Shown: positions 45,644-54,265 of the stretch, one piece after another | Layout of the letters: each line of letters begins with the position of its first letter | Numbering within the stretch: position 1 is the stretch's first letter | Origin: JAEKNW01 sp963678375 | GTDB taxonomy: Bacteria > Cloacimonadota > Cloacimonadia > Cloacimonadales > JAFGVF01 | Direction: 5' to 3' | NCBI GenBank assembly: GCA_963678375.2 | Contig: OY782831.1 | Span: forward strand, 1,984,001 to 2,048,000 | DNA length: 64,000 nucleotides | The notes under the pieces: model-generated | Seen by the model: the letters and a program-made list of their open reading frames with translations, nothing else | What the model was told of the DNA's origin: nothing | Database searches by the model: none | Program-made: the position numbers and the translations under genes

Positions 45644-46988
45644 ATACGAGAACAGAGAAGATATCCCTTTTAGTAATTCTGAGTTGGAAGATCTAGAGAT
45701 TTTCTTAGATAACATTTGGTCAGCTCGAGCAGAAGTAAATGATGCTATTCTTCAGAATAATAATGATATAGAGCAGCAGAGATTTATTCAAATCTTAAGG
45801 CAAACTAATCAATTCAAAGCAAATAAGTATGTTGGTGTTATTAAATTTATAGATAAACAGATAAATCTACTACCTAAGATCTTTTACCAAAATAGAAGTA
45901 ATTTATCTAATAAAGAGATTATTACGATTAATCACCATTTGATTTGGTGGTTGAGCTATAGTGGTAAAGTGAGATTTCCTAACTACCTCTCCAGTATGAG
46001 TTCTACTTCTTGTGACTTTTTAGAGTTGATTATCTACTACTTCTCTTTCTATACCAAAAATCTTTTATCTTCTTTAATGTTTCTTAAATATGAAGATGTT
46101 GAAAAAGAATCAAAATATGTTAAAGGGAGAGTTGATTTTAATAGATATTTAACTAATAACTATGTTCAAGGGAGATGGCAAGAAATCAACTGTATTTTCG
46201 ATCAATATAACTTAGATAACAGTTTCAATCAAGCTATTAAGTATGTAGCTACCCTTTTGTTGAGTATTACTGAAAGCTCTGAGAATAAAGCTAATCTACG
46301 AGAGATTATCATGATTTTAGATGAGGTGTCTGATACTTCTGTGACAGTTGAAGAGTTGAAAATGGTTTGTTTTAACCCTTTTCTTGATGATTATCAAGTA
46401 GTGAAAGATTATTGCCTCCTCTTCTTGCAAAACTCTATCTCTTTTTCCTTCAAAAATGAGATGAGAATGTTTGCTTTTCTCCTACCTATGGAACAATTAT
46501 TCGAGAGCTTTATCTATGGCTTTATTAGTAAAGAAATTGGAGAAATTAAAGCACGTTCTCAAGTAACAGCAAAATATTTTGATGATGATAAGTTTTTCAA
46601 TCTTAGACCAGACTTAATCCTTACTTGTAACGATATGGATATTATTGCTGATACGAAGTATAAAGCAATTAGAACTGATCTTAATCCAAGCAAAAGAATT
46701 ACTGTTTCAGACCTATATCAAGTTACAACTTATGCAATCCGATTCGGTATTGATAAAATTATTCTCTTTTACCCTATGATGATTGATGATGAAATGGATT
46801 ATTCTCAACTTATTGTAGTTGACGATGAATTTTCTAGTGCAAAGATAGAGATTAAAATAGTAAAACTACCCGTTATTAATAGAGATCTTTATTCTGACCA
46901 TGAATTCTCTAGATTATCTATTGATGAAATATTCTCTAAAACTACTAAGATACTTAAGGATAAGATATTGGAAGAAGTAAGATGGTGA
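45621..46988 (+). CDS. mcrC: McrC-like nuclease subunit
   Basis: Partner of McrB that carries the endonuclease active site. About 455 residues. The nuclease motif is D331 in LRPDLIL followed by IIADTKYK (D344-x-K346), a PD-(D/E)XK core with Asp in place of the usual Glu, as in other McrC proteins. The N-terminal half is a McrB-binding region. A TTG at 45615 is possible, but ATG 45621 is preferred. No clear ribosome site is seen, and the overlap with mcrB (23 bases) suggests coupled translation. Cleaves DNA containing modified cytosine in characterised relatives; target here unknown. Confidence 0.9.
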   Translation: MKTVNLFEYENREDIPFSNSELEDLEIFLDNIWSARAEVNDAILQNNNDIEQQRFIQILRQTNQFKANKYVGVIKFIDKQINLLPKIFYQNRSNLSNKEIITINHHLIWWLSYSGKVRFPNYLSSMSSTSCDFLELIIYYFSFYTKNLLSSLMFLKYEDVEKESKYVKGRVDFNRYLTNNYVQGRWQEINCIFDQYNLDNSFNQAIKYVATLLLSITESSENKANLREIIMILDEVSDTSVTVEELKMVCFNPFLDDYQVVKDYCLLFLQNSISFSFKNEMRMFAFLLPMEQLFESFIYGFISKEIGEIKARSQVTAKYFDDDKFFNLRPDLILTCNDMDIIADTKYKAIRTDLNPSKRITVSDLYQVTTYAIRFGIDKIILFYPMMIDDEMDYSQLIVVDDEFSSAKIEIKIVKLPVINRDLYSDHEFSRLSIDEIFSKTTKILKDKILEEVRW

Positions 46989-47041
46989 TAGGAAAGTATC
47001 ATTAATATATCATATTCTTAATTCTTTTCTTTCCAAATTCT

Positions 47042-47262
47042 AAAGTGCTGAATGCTAACATTATTGAAAAAGTTAAACCAGGATTTTATAGCTAGTAGAT
47101 TATGGGTGGGATGAGAACAGTAGCTTTATTGACATTACTAAAGCTAATTCCAATGCAATAATATGTCTTGACTCGGCTTTGCATTATTATCAACTTTCAA
47201 TGATAAACCCTAATCTTGTTCATGTAGCAGTTCCACATAGCACAGCAAGGTTTTCTTTATAA
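47042..47262 (+). pseudogene. AbiEi-like antitoxin gene remnant, copy B
   Basis: Homologous to copy A, with one base missing after KPGFY (TATAGCTAG against TATAAGCTAG) that shifts the frame. The shifted frame then reads LVDYGWDENSSFIDITKA, later ICLDSALHYYQLSMINP and VHVAVPHSTARFSL and stops at the same place as copy A (47260-47262). Upstream of the last 59 bases it differs from A by scattered substitutions. From there on it is identical. It fills most of the 317-base gap after mcrC. Confidence 0.78.
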
Positions 47263-47309
47263 ACAGTGAGTTAGATGGTATTTAAAATAAATCAGAGTTT
47301 GCCATTTAT
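47204..47309 (+). repeat. 106-bp exact direct repeat, right copy
   Basis: Identical to 43250-43355. Its last 4 bases contain the stop codon of the minus-strand hydrolase gene (47306-47308), so the repeat boundary touches a coding region. Confidence 0.92.
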
Positions 47310-48811
47310 TTTAACTTTCTAATAATTTCTTTTATCCTAGCATCATCACCCTTTAATTCGAGAGCTTTTTGATAAGCAGTAATCGCTTTTTTTGTATCAC
47401 CTAAAAGCTTATATCCTTCTCCTAAGCTATCCCAGGCATTCCAAGATTGAGGAAAATATTCACAGATAAGTTTAAAAATATCTAAGGCAATTTCTTTATT
47501 ACCCAGTTGTAAGTTTCTATAAGCTAAGAGGTTTAGATCTCTTTCTTTAAAGTAAGATAGATCAGATCCATTTTCATTAGCTTTTACAAGTTCTTGTTTA
47601 GCCTCTTCAATGTTTTCAACTAGAAGTTTCATAAACTCTTTTTTTGTTGGAGGAAGTTTGATCCCTAAATCCGAATTATTAGCAAGAATAAAATCTGCAG
47701 GGATATTCTCATTGGTTAAAATCTTCTCTTTAGCACTTTGAAAATCATCTTTCTCTTTCAAACAATCATTGCAGAAGGCAAGCACAAGTTCAAGTGTAAG
47801 TTCATACGCTAAATCTCTTCCCTTTCTATTTCTTATTTGATTTTCAGAAAAGCAATGAGCCTGGAGAACATACTGGGAAGTAAAGGCATTATGAGGAATA
47901 TCCTTAAATCTAATTTGGTGTCTTTCAGAATAAATTAGATTAGTATAAAAGTCACTTGTTCGATTTGCTAAAAAGGGTCCATCAATTTCTAAGTAGTTTA
48001 TGTTTCTAACAGCAAAATCTGGTCTCATGGGCTGATGATGTTCTTCTAGACTTTGAGGATTAGTATATTCATTATGAAGTCCAATCATACCCTTCACAGC
48101 TAAGTTTTCTTGAGCAAACATTACATTCGCGAACCCACCTAAACAGAAGCCTATTAAAAGAACTTCATCACTCTTTGCATTTTCGAGAGTGTTGAGATAA
48201 CCATATAAATATCTAATGTCATTAATATTAGTTCTCAAACCAATATCATTGAACTCCACTTCTCTGTCTGAAAAACCTGCTGACGGCGATGATATAACTA
48301 AGAAACCGTGACTTGCTAATAATTCACACATCAAAAAATTCTCGGATGCTATTTCATTGCCACCAGGACTATAGATTATTACAGGAAAAGTTCCAGAAAA
48401 TTCTTTAGCATTTTCTATCGCTAAAGATTTTCGTAAAAACACTTTCTCGAAACTTCTTTCATTGACGCCTGCTCTAATATATCTTTCCTTTAGTTCTTCA
48501 AGGAAATTTTCTTTATTGTTTGAATAAGCAAAATTAGTTTCAAAGTTTGAGATATACTGGTAATCAATAAATCTCATCTTTTCTCCATTAGGATTGTCTG
48601 CTGGGTACCAGATATTTATTTGCATAGGTCTATGAACAATCGAATGGTCTTGATTTTGATAAGTTCTTGAATAATCAATAGTCTCAATATGCTTGTAGCC
48701 TACATTGTATTGTCCAGCAGTTACTTGTCCCCATATATCGCTTTCAATATATGTGGCACTCAAAGGTAGTATTGCAATAATTGTTAAGCAAATTATCAGT
48801 AATGTATTCAT
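47306..48811 (-). CDS. Exported alpha/beta hydrolase (dienelactone hydrolase-like) with TPR tail
   Basis: A 501-residue protein with a signal peptide (MNTLLIICLTIIAILPLSA). Residues about 60-350 form an alpha/beta hydrolase: oxyanion region FPVIIYSPGG and nucleophile elbow LIGFCLGGF, where a Cys replaces Ser as in dienelactone hydrolase (G-x-C-x-G-G). A possible catalytic His is in DIPHNAF. The C-terminal part (about 400-501) has TPR-like helices (WNAWDSLGEGYKLLGDTKKAITAYQKALELKG). The substrate is unknown; an ester or lactone is likely. Third gene of an operon with the TrmB-like regulator and the FG-GAP protein (15 bases from the latter). Confidence 0.8.
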   Translation of the reverse strand: MNTLLIICLTIIAILPLSATYIESDIWGQVTAGQYNVGYKHIETIDYSRTYQNQDHSIVHRPMQINIWYPADNPNGEKMRFIDYQYISNFETNFAYSNNKENFLEELKERYIRAGVNERSFEKVFLRKSLAIENAKEFSGTFPVIIYSPGGNEIASENFLMCELLASHGFLVISSPSAGFSDREVEFNDIGLRTNINDIRYLYGYLNTLENAKSDEVLLIGFCLGGFANVMFAQENLAVKGMIGLHNEYTNPQSLEEHHQPMRPDFAVRNINYLEIDGPFLANRTSDFYTNLIYSERHQIRFKDIPHNAFTSQYVLQAHCFSENQIRNRKGRDLAYELTLELVLAFCNDCLKEKDDFQSAKEKILTNENIPADFILANNSDLGIKLPPTKKEFMKLLVENIEEAKQELVKANENGSDLSYFKERDLNLLAYRNLQLGNKEIALDIFKLICEYFPQSWNAWDSLGEGYKLLGDTKKAITAYQKALELKGDDARIKEIIRKLK

Positions 48812-48826
48812 TATAGTCTCCTTAGA

Positions 48827-50224
48827 TTATTTATAATACAAGAATTTAGTAATTTTATATCCCGAATCTATATTGATTTTGAGGAAGTAAAGACCATTAC
48901 TTAGATTTAAGTTCTTGGTTGAAAGTTTTAACTCATTTGTTTTGAGAGATATTGGGAACTGTCTAATCTTCTGACCTTTAATATTATAAAGTTCAACACT
49001 TGATATTAAGTTATCTCTATCTAATTTAATATTGATTTTATTATTAGTAGGATTTGGATAAAGTAGTATGTCTGTTAGGCTTTCAACATCATTATTCTCA
49101 TTGCTCACTATACTATCATTCAGCCACAAGGTTAAGGGGCTGGAAGTAGCATTAGCAGTAAGGACATCAGAACCAACAAAAAAGTCTGTATCATTATCAT
49201 TATCAAAATCACCTACAGCGATTGGCCAAGCTCCCCATTGATATGAAGACAAGAGATGTCTATCAAAATCTCCATTGTTTTGAATCCAATAATATATCTT
49301 ACAAGAAGACCAAGCTGTAGCTATTAAATCTACTTGATTATCATCGTTCAAAAAAGCAGGCTCTACTGTAACAGCACCTATTACACTGCTTGAGACCAAG
49401 TGCTTGTTCCAACTTTGGATTGTTTGTCCATTATTCTCCCACCAAGAGATTTCATTAGAAGTGTAAGCTGCTCCAATTATGTCCGGTAAATCATCGTTGT
49501 TAATGTCTGCAATACTAACCCAATGGGCTCTTACAAAGGTTGAAGAATGTTCTTGCTTCTGCCAAGTGATTTCATCAGTACCGGAATTATACCAGACGGC
49601 TATTTCATTATCATCCATCGAAGCACCTATAACATCCTGATAAGTATCTCCATTCATATCACAGACACTTATAGCTTGGCAACCTGGGAAATTATTAGCA
49701 ACTTCATGCTGAATCCACAAATCATTAATTTTTTCCCACCAAAGAATTTTGTTTAATCCAGCAGCTGCACATACAATGTCAATATTATCATCAGAATTAA
49801 TATCTTCAGCAATAACTCTGTGGGCTCCAGTAATATTACTAGCAACATCCTCTCTTACAAAATATGGGGTATCTTCAAAAAAATTAGTATAAAAAATGCT
49901 GACTAATCCATCGATAGCTGAAGAAGCAATTACATCTGGATAGTCATCATCATTCATATCTGCAGCATATAGGTATTGTGGATCAAAATTATTTACGACA
50001 ATGTGTTCAATAGGATTATTCCAATCTCCAGTATTTTCATATAGAATAATCTCATCAGTAGAATTCTTGGATACAAGTAAATCTAAATCATCATCTAAAT
50101 CAAAATTAATTACAGCTAAGCCAGGATTATCTTGACCAGCTAATCCGACATTAAAAGGTGAGAAATCTATAGAAAATAGATTGTTAACAAAGCAAATAGT
50201 AATAATAATAAATATCTTCGGCAT
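48827..50224 (-). CDS. Secreted FG-GAP/VCBS repeat protein with sorting domain
   Basis: A 465-residue protein with a signal peptide (MPKIFIIITICFVNNLFS). The body has six to seven FG-GAP/VCBS beta-propeller blades, each with a calcium-binding-type D.N.D...D or DMNGDTYQDVIG loop (for example DLDDDLDLLVSKN, DMNDDDYPDVIAS, DINNDDLPDIIGA, DFDNDNDTDFFVG). The C-terminal 80 residues are the sorting domain (LLYPNPTNNKINI, YNIKGQKIRQF, NGLYFLKINIDSG), in a diverged form. Predicted to be exported and surface-attached. Second gene of the TrmB operon, 23 bases after the regulator. Confidence 0.85.
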   Translation of the reverse strand: MPKIFIIITICFVNNLFSIDFSPFNVGLAGQDNPGLAVINFDLDDDLDLLVSKNSTDEIILYENTGDWNNPIEHIVVNNFDPQYLYAADMNDDDYPDVIASSAIDGLVSIFYTNFFEDTPYFVREDVASNITGAHRVIAEDINSDDNIDIVCAAAGLNKILWWEKINDLWIQHEVANNFPGCQAISVCDMNGDTYQDVIGASMDDNEIAVWYNSGTDEITWQKQEHSSTFVRAHWVSIADINNDDLPDIIGAAYTSNEISWWENNGQTIQSWNKHLVSSSVIGAVTVEPAFLNDDNQVDLIATAWSSCKIYYWIQNNGDFDRHLLSSYQWGAWPIAVGDFDNDNDTDFFVGSDVLTANATSSPLTLWLNDSIVSNENNDVESLTDILLYPNPTNNKINIKLDRDNLISSVELYNIKGQKIRQFPISLKTNELKLSTKNLNLSNGLYFLKINIDSGYKITKFLYYK

Positions 50225-50247
50225 TTTTTCTCCTTATAAAACTCTGG

Positions 50248-51081
50248 TTAACAAATTAGGTGGTTTATTTTCTGCATATCGATTCCAATATAGAATTTCA
50301 TTCTTAATCTTCTTAACTCTTCTTCGATTTCTTTTTTATCCATATTTGAATGAAGCAACTGTCCAACTTTAGCAAAAAGAAATTCACCAACATTAGCATT
50401 ATAGGTTATTATTGACAGATAAGGGTCATTACTCCAAAGTGATTTATATAAAGTGTCATCTTTATCGTTCATTAAAGAAATTATAAATTCTTCACCATCT
50501 GCAAATATTTCTAACCAATTATAATGTTGTCTCAAAAATATATTTGCTGAATTTCCTTGAGCAAGAATGTCTACATTTTTAACTTCTGGTGCAGGATTAA
50601 AAGTCTCGATTATTACATTTACTCCTCTAGCACTTGCTCTGCTTAATTCATCGATAACTTCCATTCTCTGTAATTGAACACACATTACAATGATGCTTTT
50701 TTGTGCATTTCTTATGATCTCTAAAGATCGAGAGTACATCTGACTAATGTTCTCAATAGGGAAAACTCCAGACATTTTTTCAATTTTAGATATTTTCTTT
50801 ACTTTTTCTTCAACTTCTTTTTTGTTTTCAAGAAATTCAGTTTCTCTCCAATCAAGGTATGTTTTTATCTCAGTTGGATAATACTCAACTGCTTTGCTTG
50901 CTTCATTACAGTACACCATCCCTTTTTGAAGCATTACTTCTAAAGCTTTATAGATTTGGGGCTTTGTTTTTTTTAAAATTTTGGATATTTTGTAAGCAGA
51001 AATACCCCCTTCCTTCAATAGTATGATATAGATATCTGCTTCAATTTCTTTAAATCCAACTTTTAGTAAATTATCTTTCAT
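50248..51081 (-). CDS. TrmB-family transcriptional regulator
   Basis: A 277-residue regulator. The N-terminal winged helix (VGFKEIEADIYIILLKEGGISAYKISKILKKTKPQIYKALEVMLQKG, about residues 6-52) is typical of TrmB/sugar-specific regulators. A coiled-coil linker follows (about 75-100). The C-terminal effector domain (about 110-277) has the PLD-like RSLEIIRNAQKSIIVMCV start seen in many TrmB proteins. The ORF's first codon (GTG, 51087) lies inside the ribosome site GAGGTG, so ATG 51081 is the start. It heads an operon with the FG-GAP protein and hydrolase, and a palindrome over its promoter is the likely operator. Effector unknown, often a sugar in the family. Confidence 0.85.
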   Translation of the reverse strand: MKDNLLKVGFKEIEADIYIILLKEGGISAYKISKILKKTKPQIYKALEVMLQKGMVYCNEASKAVEYYPTEIKTYLDWRETEFLENKKEVEEKVKKISKIEKMSGVFPIENISQMYSRSLEIIRNAQKSIIVMCVQLQRMEVIDELSRASARGVNVIIETFNPAPEVKNVDILAQGNSANIFLRQHYNWLEIFADGEEFIISLMNDKDDTLYKSLWSNDPYLSIITYNANVGEFLFAKVGQLLHSNMDKKEIEEELRRLRMKFYIGIDMQKINHLIC

Positions 51082-51098
51082 AATCACCTCTTTTATTT

Positions 51099-51134
51099 GG
51101 TAGTATTTTTTATACTACCTCCAAGGTATGTCAA
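51099..51134 (-). promoter_or_regulatory. Promoter with palindromic operator of the TrmB operon
   Basis: A perfect inverted repeat, GGTAGTAT (51099-51106) and ATACTACC (51112-51119), separated by five T. On the minus strand the -35 box TTGACA is at 51134-51129 and the AT-rich -10 region (TATAAA, 14-base spacer, or the adjacent A-run at 17 bases) falls inside the palindrome. A dimer bound here would block the promoter, so autoregulation by the TrmB-like protein 18 bases downstream is likely. Confidence 0.65.
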
Positions 51135-51402
51135 GATATTTTTCATTTTGCATTTTTTTTACTTGAGACTGTTCAAGCTAACTAACAGATAATAAACACT
51201 TTAATCTTTATGATGGCACAATTAGTACCCATTTTATAATAATCAATTTATGCTTTCCAATTGATCTATATTTTTATTCATTCCTATTTTCATGTACTGA
51301 TAGGGCTCATTATTTGAGATTAGAATAGGAAAATATGTTGTGAAAAATAAAAAAAGAGCTGACTCTAAAATCCAGTAATCAGGGAAAATCAGAGAATATT
51401 AG

Positions 51403-51430
51403 TTGCGACTAACAAAAACTTATTTATAAT
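51403..51430 (+). promoter_or_regulatory. Promoter of the 51459 gene
   Basis: TTGCGA (51403-51408), 16-base spacer and a consensus TATAAT (51425-51430), 28 bases before the ATG. The rest of the 371-base divergent region shows nothing else beyond the TrmB operator. Confidence 0.65.
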
Positions 51431-51458
51431 ATTTCTATTAAAGATAAGGAGTAGAATA

Positions 51459-52679
51459 ATGAAATATAAATTATTAGTAATTTTCTTTTTAGCTCTAGCT
51501 AGCACGCTTGTAGCTCAAGACTTTTCTTTTGAAGATTTGATAGGAGATTGGGAAGGTGAAATCACCAGTGAAACTACCTCTCAATGGAACTCTTCAACCA
51601 GCATTAATATTCAATCAGATGGATTCTATACAGAATCTACTGGTATCTTAATGCCTTCTTTATATCCTGACACACAAGAAGTTACTTATGATGCTTCCAC
51701 AAATAGAGTGCATTTTAAATATCTTTATCTTGTTTATGCAGGACAATATACCTATCAGCACCACTACTTTGAATTGATTTCCTATACTGGAAATGATATT
51801 GAAATGCATTATAATTTTTGGGATGATGCTCAAGCCCATCCTGAAGTAATGACTATTACTCTTTCAAGAGTGAATGTTGAAGAGTATGGTAGTCTTTCTG
51901 GCTTAGTCTATGATAGCTATTCCATGGAAGTACTTTCAGATGTTAATATAGAAATTGGTCAATATACAACCGTAACTGATATGTATGGTTCTTTTAATAT
52001 AGAGTTACCAGTTGGGACATATCAGATTTCTCTCAATCATCCAGGTTATCAACAAATTATACTAAATGATATCATGGTATATCCTAATGAAAATAATCCT
52101 GTTAATATTGGCATGAATAATCTTATAATCTCTCCATCCTCATTAACTTATCAGCTAGAAGATAATAATATTGTTTTGAACTGGTCCCTTCCTCAAGCTT
52201 ATAATCTAACAGGCTACAACATATACATGAATGAACAAATTATTGATTCAGTAGTGGAAAATACTTATTCTGTAAGTATTGATAATGGTGAATATTCATT
52301 CTATGTAACAGCTTTATATGGTCAAGTTGAATCAGAAGCTTCAAACATAATCAATGTTACAGTTCAGCAAGTGACTAGTAATTCTAATCAAGTATCAGAA
52401 CCTGCAGAGTTAACTCTAAATAATTATCCAAATCCTTTCAATCCTTCAACATCAATTAGTTTTAATTTACCTGAGAATTCACGAGTAAACTTAGCAATAT
52501 ATGACCTTAAGGGAAGAAAAGTTACTGAATTAATCAATCAAGAAATGGTTCAGGGACAACATTCTTTTAAGTGGAATGGTAGGGATAAACACAACAGATC
52601 TTTAGCTAGCGGAATATATTTCTATACTTTACGAACTAATAACTCTAGCTTAACAAAAAAGATGATAATGCAAAAATAA
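51459..52679 (+). CDS. Secreted protein with carboxypeptidase-regulatory-like and sorting domains
   Basis: A 406-residue exported protein. Signal peptide MKYKLLVIFFLALASTLVAQ. Residues about 22-145 are beta-rich (FEDLIGDWEGEIT and HYFELISYTGNDIEMHYNFW), like a lipocalin-type/DUF4488 barrel. About 150-225 is a CarboxypepD_reg-like beta-sandwich (GSLSGLVYDSY and FNIELPVGTYQISLNHPGYQQ). A fibronectin-like stretch follows (about 230-300), then the C-terminal sorting domain (NNYPNPFNPSTSISF, LKGRKVTELI, ASGIYFYTLRTN, KMIMQK). AAGGAG precedes the ATG. Own promoter and terminator. Function unknown. Confidence 0.83.
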   Translation: MKYKLLVIFFLALASTLVAQDFSFEDLIGDWEGEITSETTSQWNSSTSINIQSDGFYTESTGILMPSLYPDTQEVTYDASTNRVHFKYLYLVYAGQYTYQHHYFELISYTGNDIEMHYNFWDDAQAHPEVMTITLSRVNVEEYGSLSGLVYDSYSMEVLSDVNIEIGQYTTVTDMYGSFNIELPVGTYQISLNHPGYQQIILNDIMVYPNENNPVNIGMNNLIISPSSLTYQLEDNNIVLNWSLPQAYNLTGYNIYMNEQIIDSVVENTYSVSIDNGEYSFYVTALYGQVESEASNIINVTVQQVTSNSNQVSEPAELTLNNYPNPFNPSTSISFNLPENSRVNLAIYDLKGRKVTELINQEMVQGQHSFKWNGRDKHNRSLASGIYFYTLRTNNSSLTKKMIMQK

Positions 52680-52691
52680 TCAAATACTAGC

Positions 52692-52727
52692 AATAAAGCT
52701 CTAATCATATTTGGTTAGAGCTTTATT
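52692..52727 (+). terminator. Rho-independent terminator
   Basis: A 13-bp perfect stem, AATAAAGCTCTAA (52692-52704) and TTAGAGCTTTATT (52715-52727), with a 10-base loop, 13 bases after the stop of the 51459 gene. The T-tail is short. Confidence 0.8.
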
Positions 52728-52750
52728 AATAAAAACTATTAGTCTGAACT

Positions 52751-53112
52751 GATTATTTTCATCTATCAACAATAAACCCTAAACTATTTCATGAAGCAGT
52801 ACCACATAGTACAGCAAGGTTTTCTTTTGATTACCCTCCAGTAAAGCTCCTCTATTTTTCTGATACAATTTATCCACTTGAAATAATAGAAGTTAAAGAG
52901 GCCAATGGCTCTTTCAAGATTTACTCTATAGAAAAACAATCTGCCATGCTTTTAGATATTGTAAAAGAATAGGAGAAGATCTTGCTCTTGAAGCTTTGAA
53001 AAATTATATGAGAAGAAAAGAATCAGATCTAAACAGGCTATATAAAGTAGCTAAAGAATGTAAGATTGCTAAAGTTATTGAACCATACATTAAAGCAATG
53101 GTGATTGAATGA
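52751..53112 (+). pseudogene. AbiEi-like antitoxin gene remnant, copy C
   Basis: Encodes DYFHLSTINPKLFHEAVP, then STARFSFDYPPVKLLYFS, then YPLEIIEVKEANGSFKIYS. One A is missing in the run within IEK-TICHAFRY near 52933, which shifts the frame and gives an early stop. The next frame continues YCKRIGEDLALEALKNYM to the native end KVIEPYIKAMVIE and TGA at 53112. This is the C-terminal half of an AbiEi-family antitoxin. The region that copies A and B share with it ends exactly at the ARFS codons. It accounts for most of the 590-base gap 52680-53269. Confidence 0.78.
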
Positions 53113-53173
53113 TGACAAAGAATATATCAGATTCTTTTCATAAAGAGGGTATATCACAATAAAAAGTCATATC

Positions 53174-53201
53174 TTGACAATAATCTACACTAAGTAATAA
53201 T
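53174..53201 (+). promoter_or_regulatory. Candidate promoter of rhuM
   Basis: TTGACA (53174-53179), 16-base spacer and AATAAT (53196-53201), about 70 bases before the ATG of the rhuM-like gene. Confidence 0.5.
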
Positions 53202-53269
53202 TAGTTAATAGAGTATTTGGATAAATATAAACTATAATATTTAATTTAATGACATAGAGGGATTTAACA

Positions 53270-54265
53270 ATGATTAGCAATAATAATATACTTATATACA
53301 AAAGTAACGATGGAAACTCTGATATCTCAGTGAGATTAGAGAATGAAACTGTTTGGCTAACCATAGATCAAATGGCAGAACTCTTTAATAAAAGTCGTTC
53401 CACTATCAACGAGCACATTCTAAATATCTATAAAGAAGAAGAACTGTTAAAAGAAGATACAATAAGAAAAATCGGAAATTCCGATTTTTCTACTAAACCT
53501 ACAAATTTCTATAACTTAGATGTTATTATTTCAGTAGGTTATAGAGTTAAATCAGTCCAAGGAACTCGTTTTAGACAATGGGCTACTAAAAGACTAAAAG
53601 AGTATATCGTTAAAGGATTCGCTTTAGATGACCAACGCTTAAAGAATTTAGGTGGAGATAATTATTGGAAAGAACTACTTGATAGAATTCGAGATATCCG
53701 AAGTAGTGAAAAAGTAATGTATAGGCAAGTTTTAGAACTTTATGCTACTGCAATTGATTACACGCCCAAAAGTGAGGAAAGTGTCAGATTTTTTCAAATA
53801 GTTCAGAATAAATTACATTTTGCAGCTCACGGTAACACTGCAAGTGAAGTTATTTATTTGCGTGTTGACAGCAGCATGCCTTTTGCTGGACTCACAAATT
53901 TTAAAGGAGAACACCCAACTCAAGCTGAAGCTATGATTGCTAAAAACTATCTCTCAATACAAGAATTAAAAGTGTTGAATAATCTTGTATCAGCTTATTT
54001 TGATCTAGCAGAGTTAAATGCTATAGAAGAACGAGTAATGACAATGTCTGATTATGTTCGAGAGTTGGATAACATTCTCTCATCGGCAGGTCGTAAGATA
54101 CTAAACAATTCCGGTTCTGTGTCTTCTCTGGAAGCTAAAACTAAAGCAAAAACTGAATATAAAAAATATAAAGCTAAAACGCTAGAAAGTGTTGAAAAAG
54201 AATATCTAGATACTATAAATTCTATAGAAAAAAATGCTAAAATTAATAACCATAGAAAAAAATAA
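53270..54265 (+). CDS. rhuM: RhuM-family protein
   Basis: A 331-residue protein of the RhuM/virulence-RhuM family. The N-terminal part matches closely: SDISVRLENETVWLTIDQMAELFNKSRSTINEHI, a helix-turn-helix-like region. It is followed by FYNLDVIISVGYRVKSVQGTRFRQWATKRLKEYIVKGFALDD, the KilA/Bro-like core. The C-terminal third contains a Fic/Doc-like HG-type stretch (FAAHGNTASEVIYLRVDS) and a charged tail. The family is common in pathogenicity and defence islands; molecular function is not established. AGAGGG precedes the ATG. Single gene between the AbiEi and AlbA_2-type remnants. Confidence 0.88.
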   Translation: MISNNNILIYKSNDGNSDISVRLENETVWLTIDQMAELFNKSRSTINEHILNIYKEEELLKEDTIRKIGNSDFSTKPTNFYNLDVIISVGYRVKSVQGTRFRQWATKRLKEYIVKGFALDDQRLKNLGGDNYWKELLDRIRDIRSSEKVMYRQVLELYATAIDYTPKSEESVRFFQIVQNKLHFAAHGNTASEVIYLRVDSSMPFAGLTNFKGEHPTQAEAMIAKNYLSIQELKVLNNLVSAYFDLAELNAIEERVMTMSDYVRELDNILSSAGRKILNNSGSVSSLEAKTKAKTEYKKYKAKTLESVEKEYLDTINSIEKNAKINNHRKK

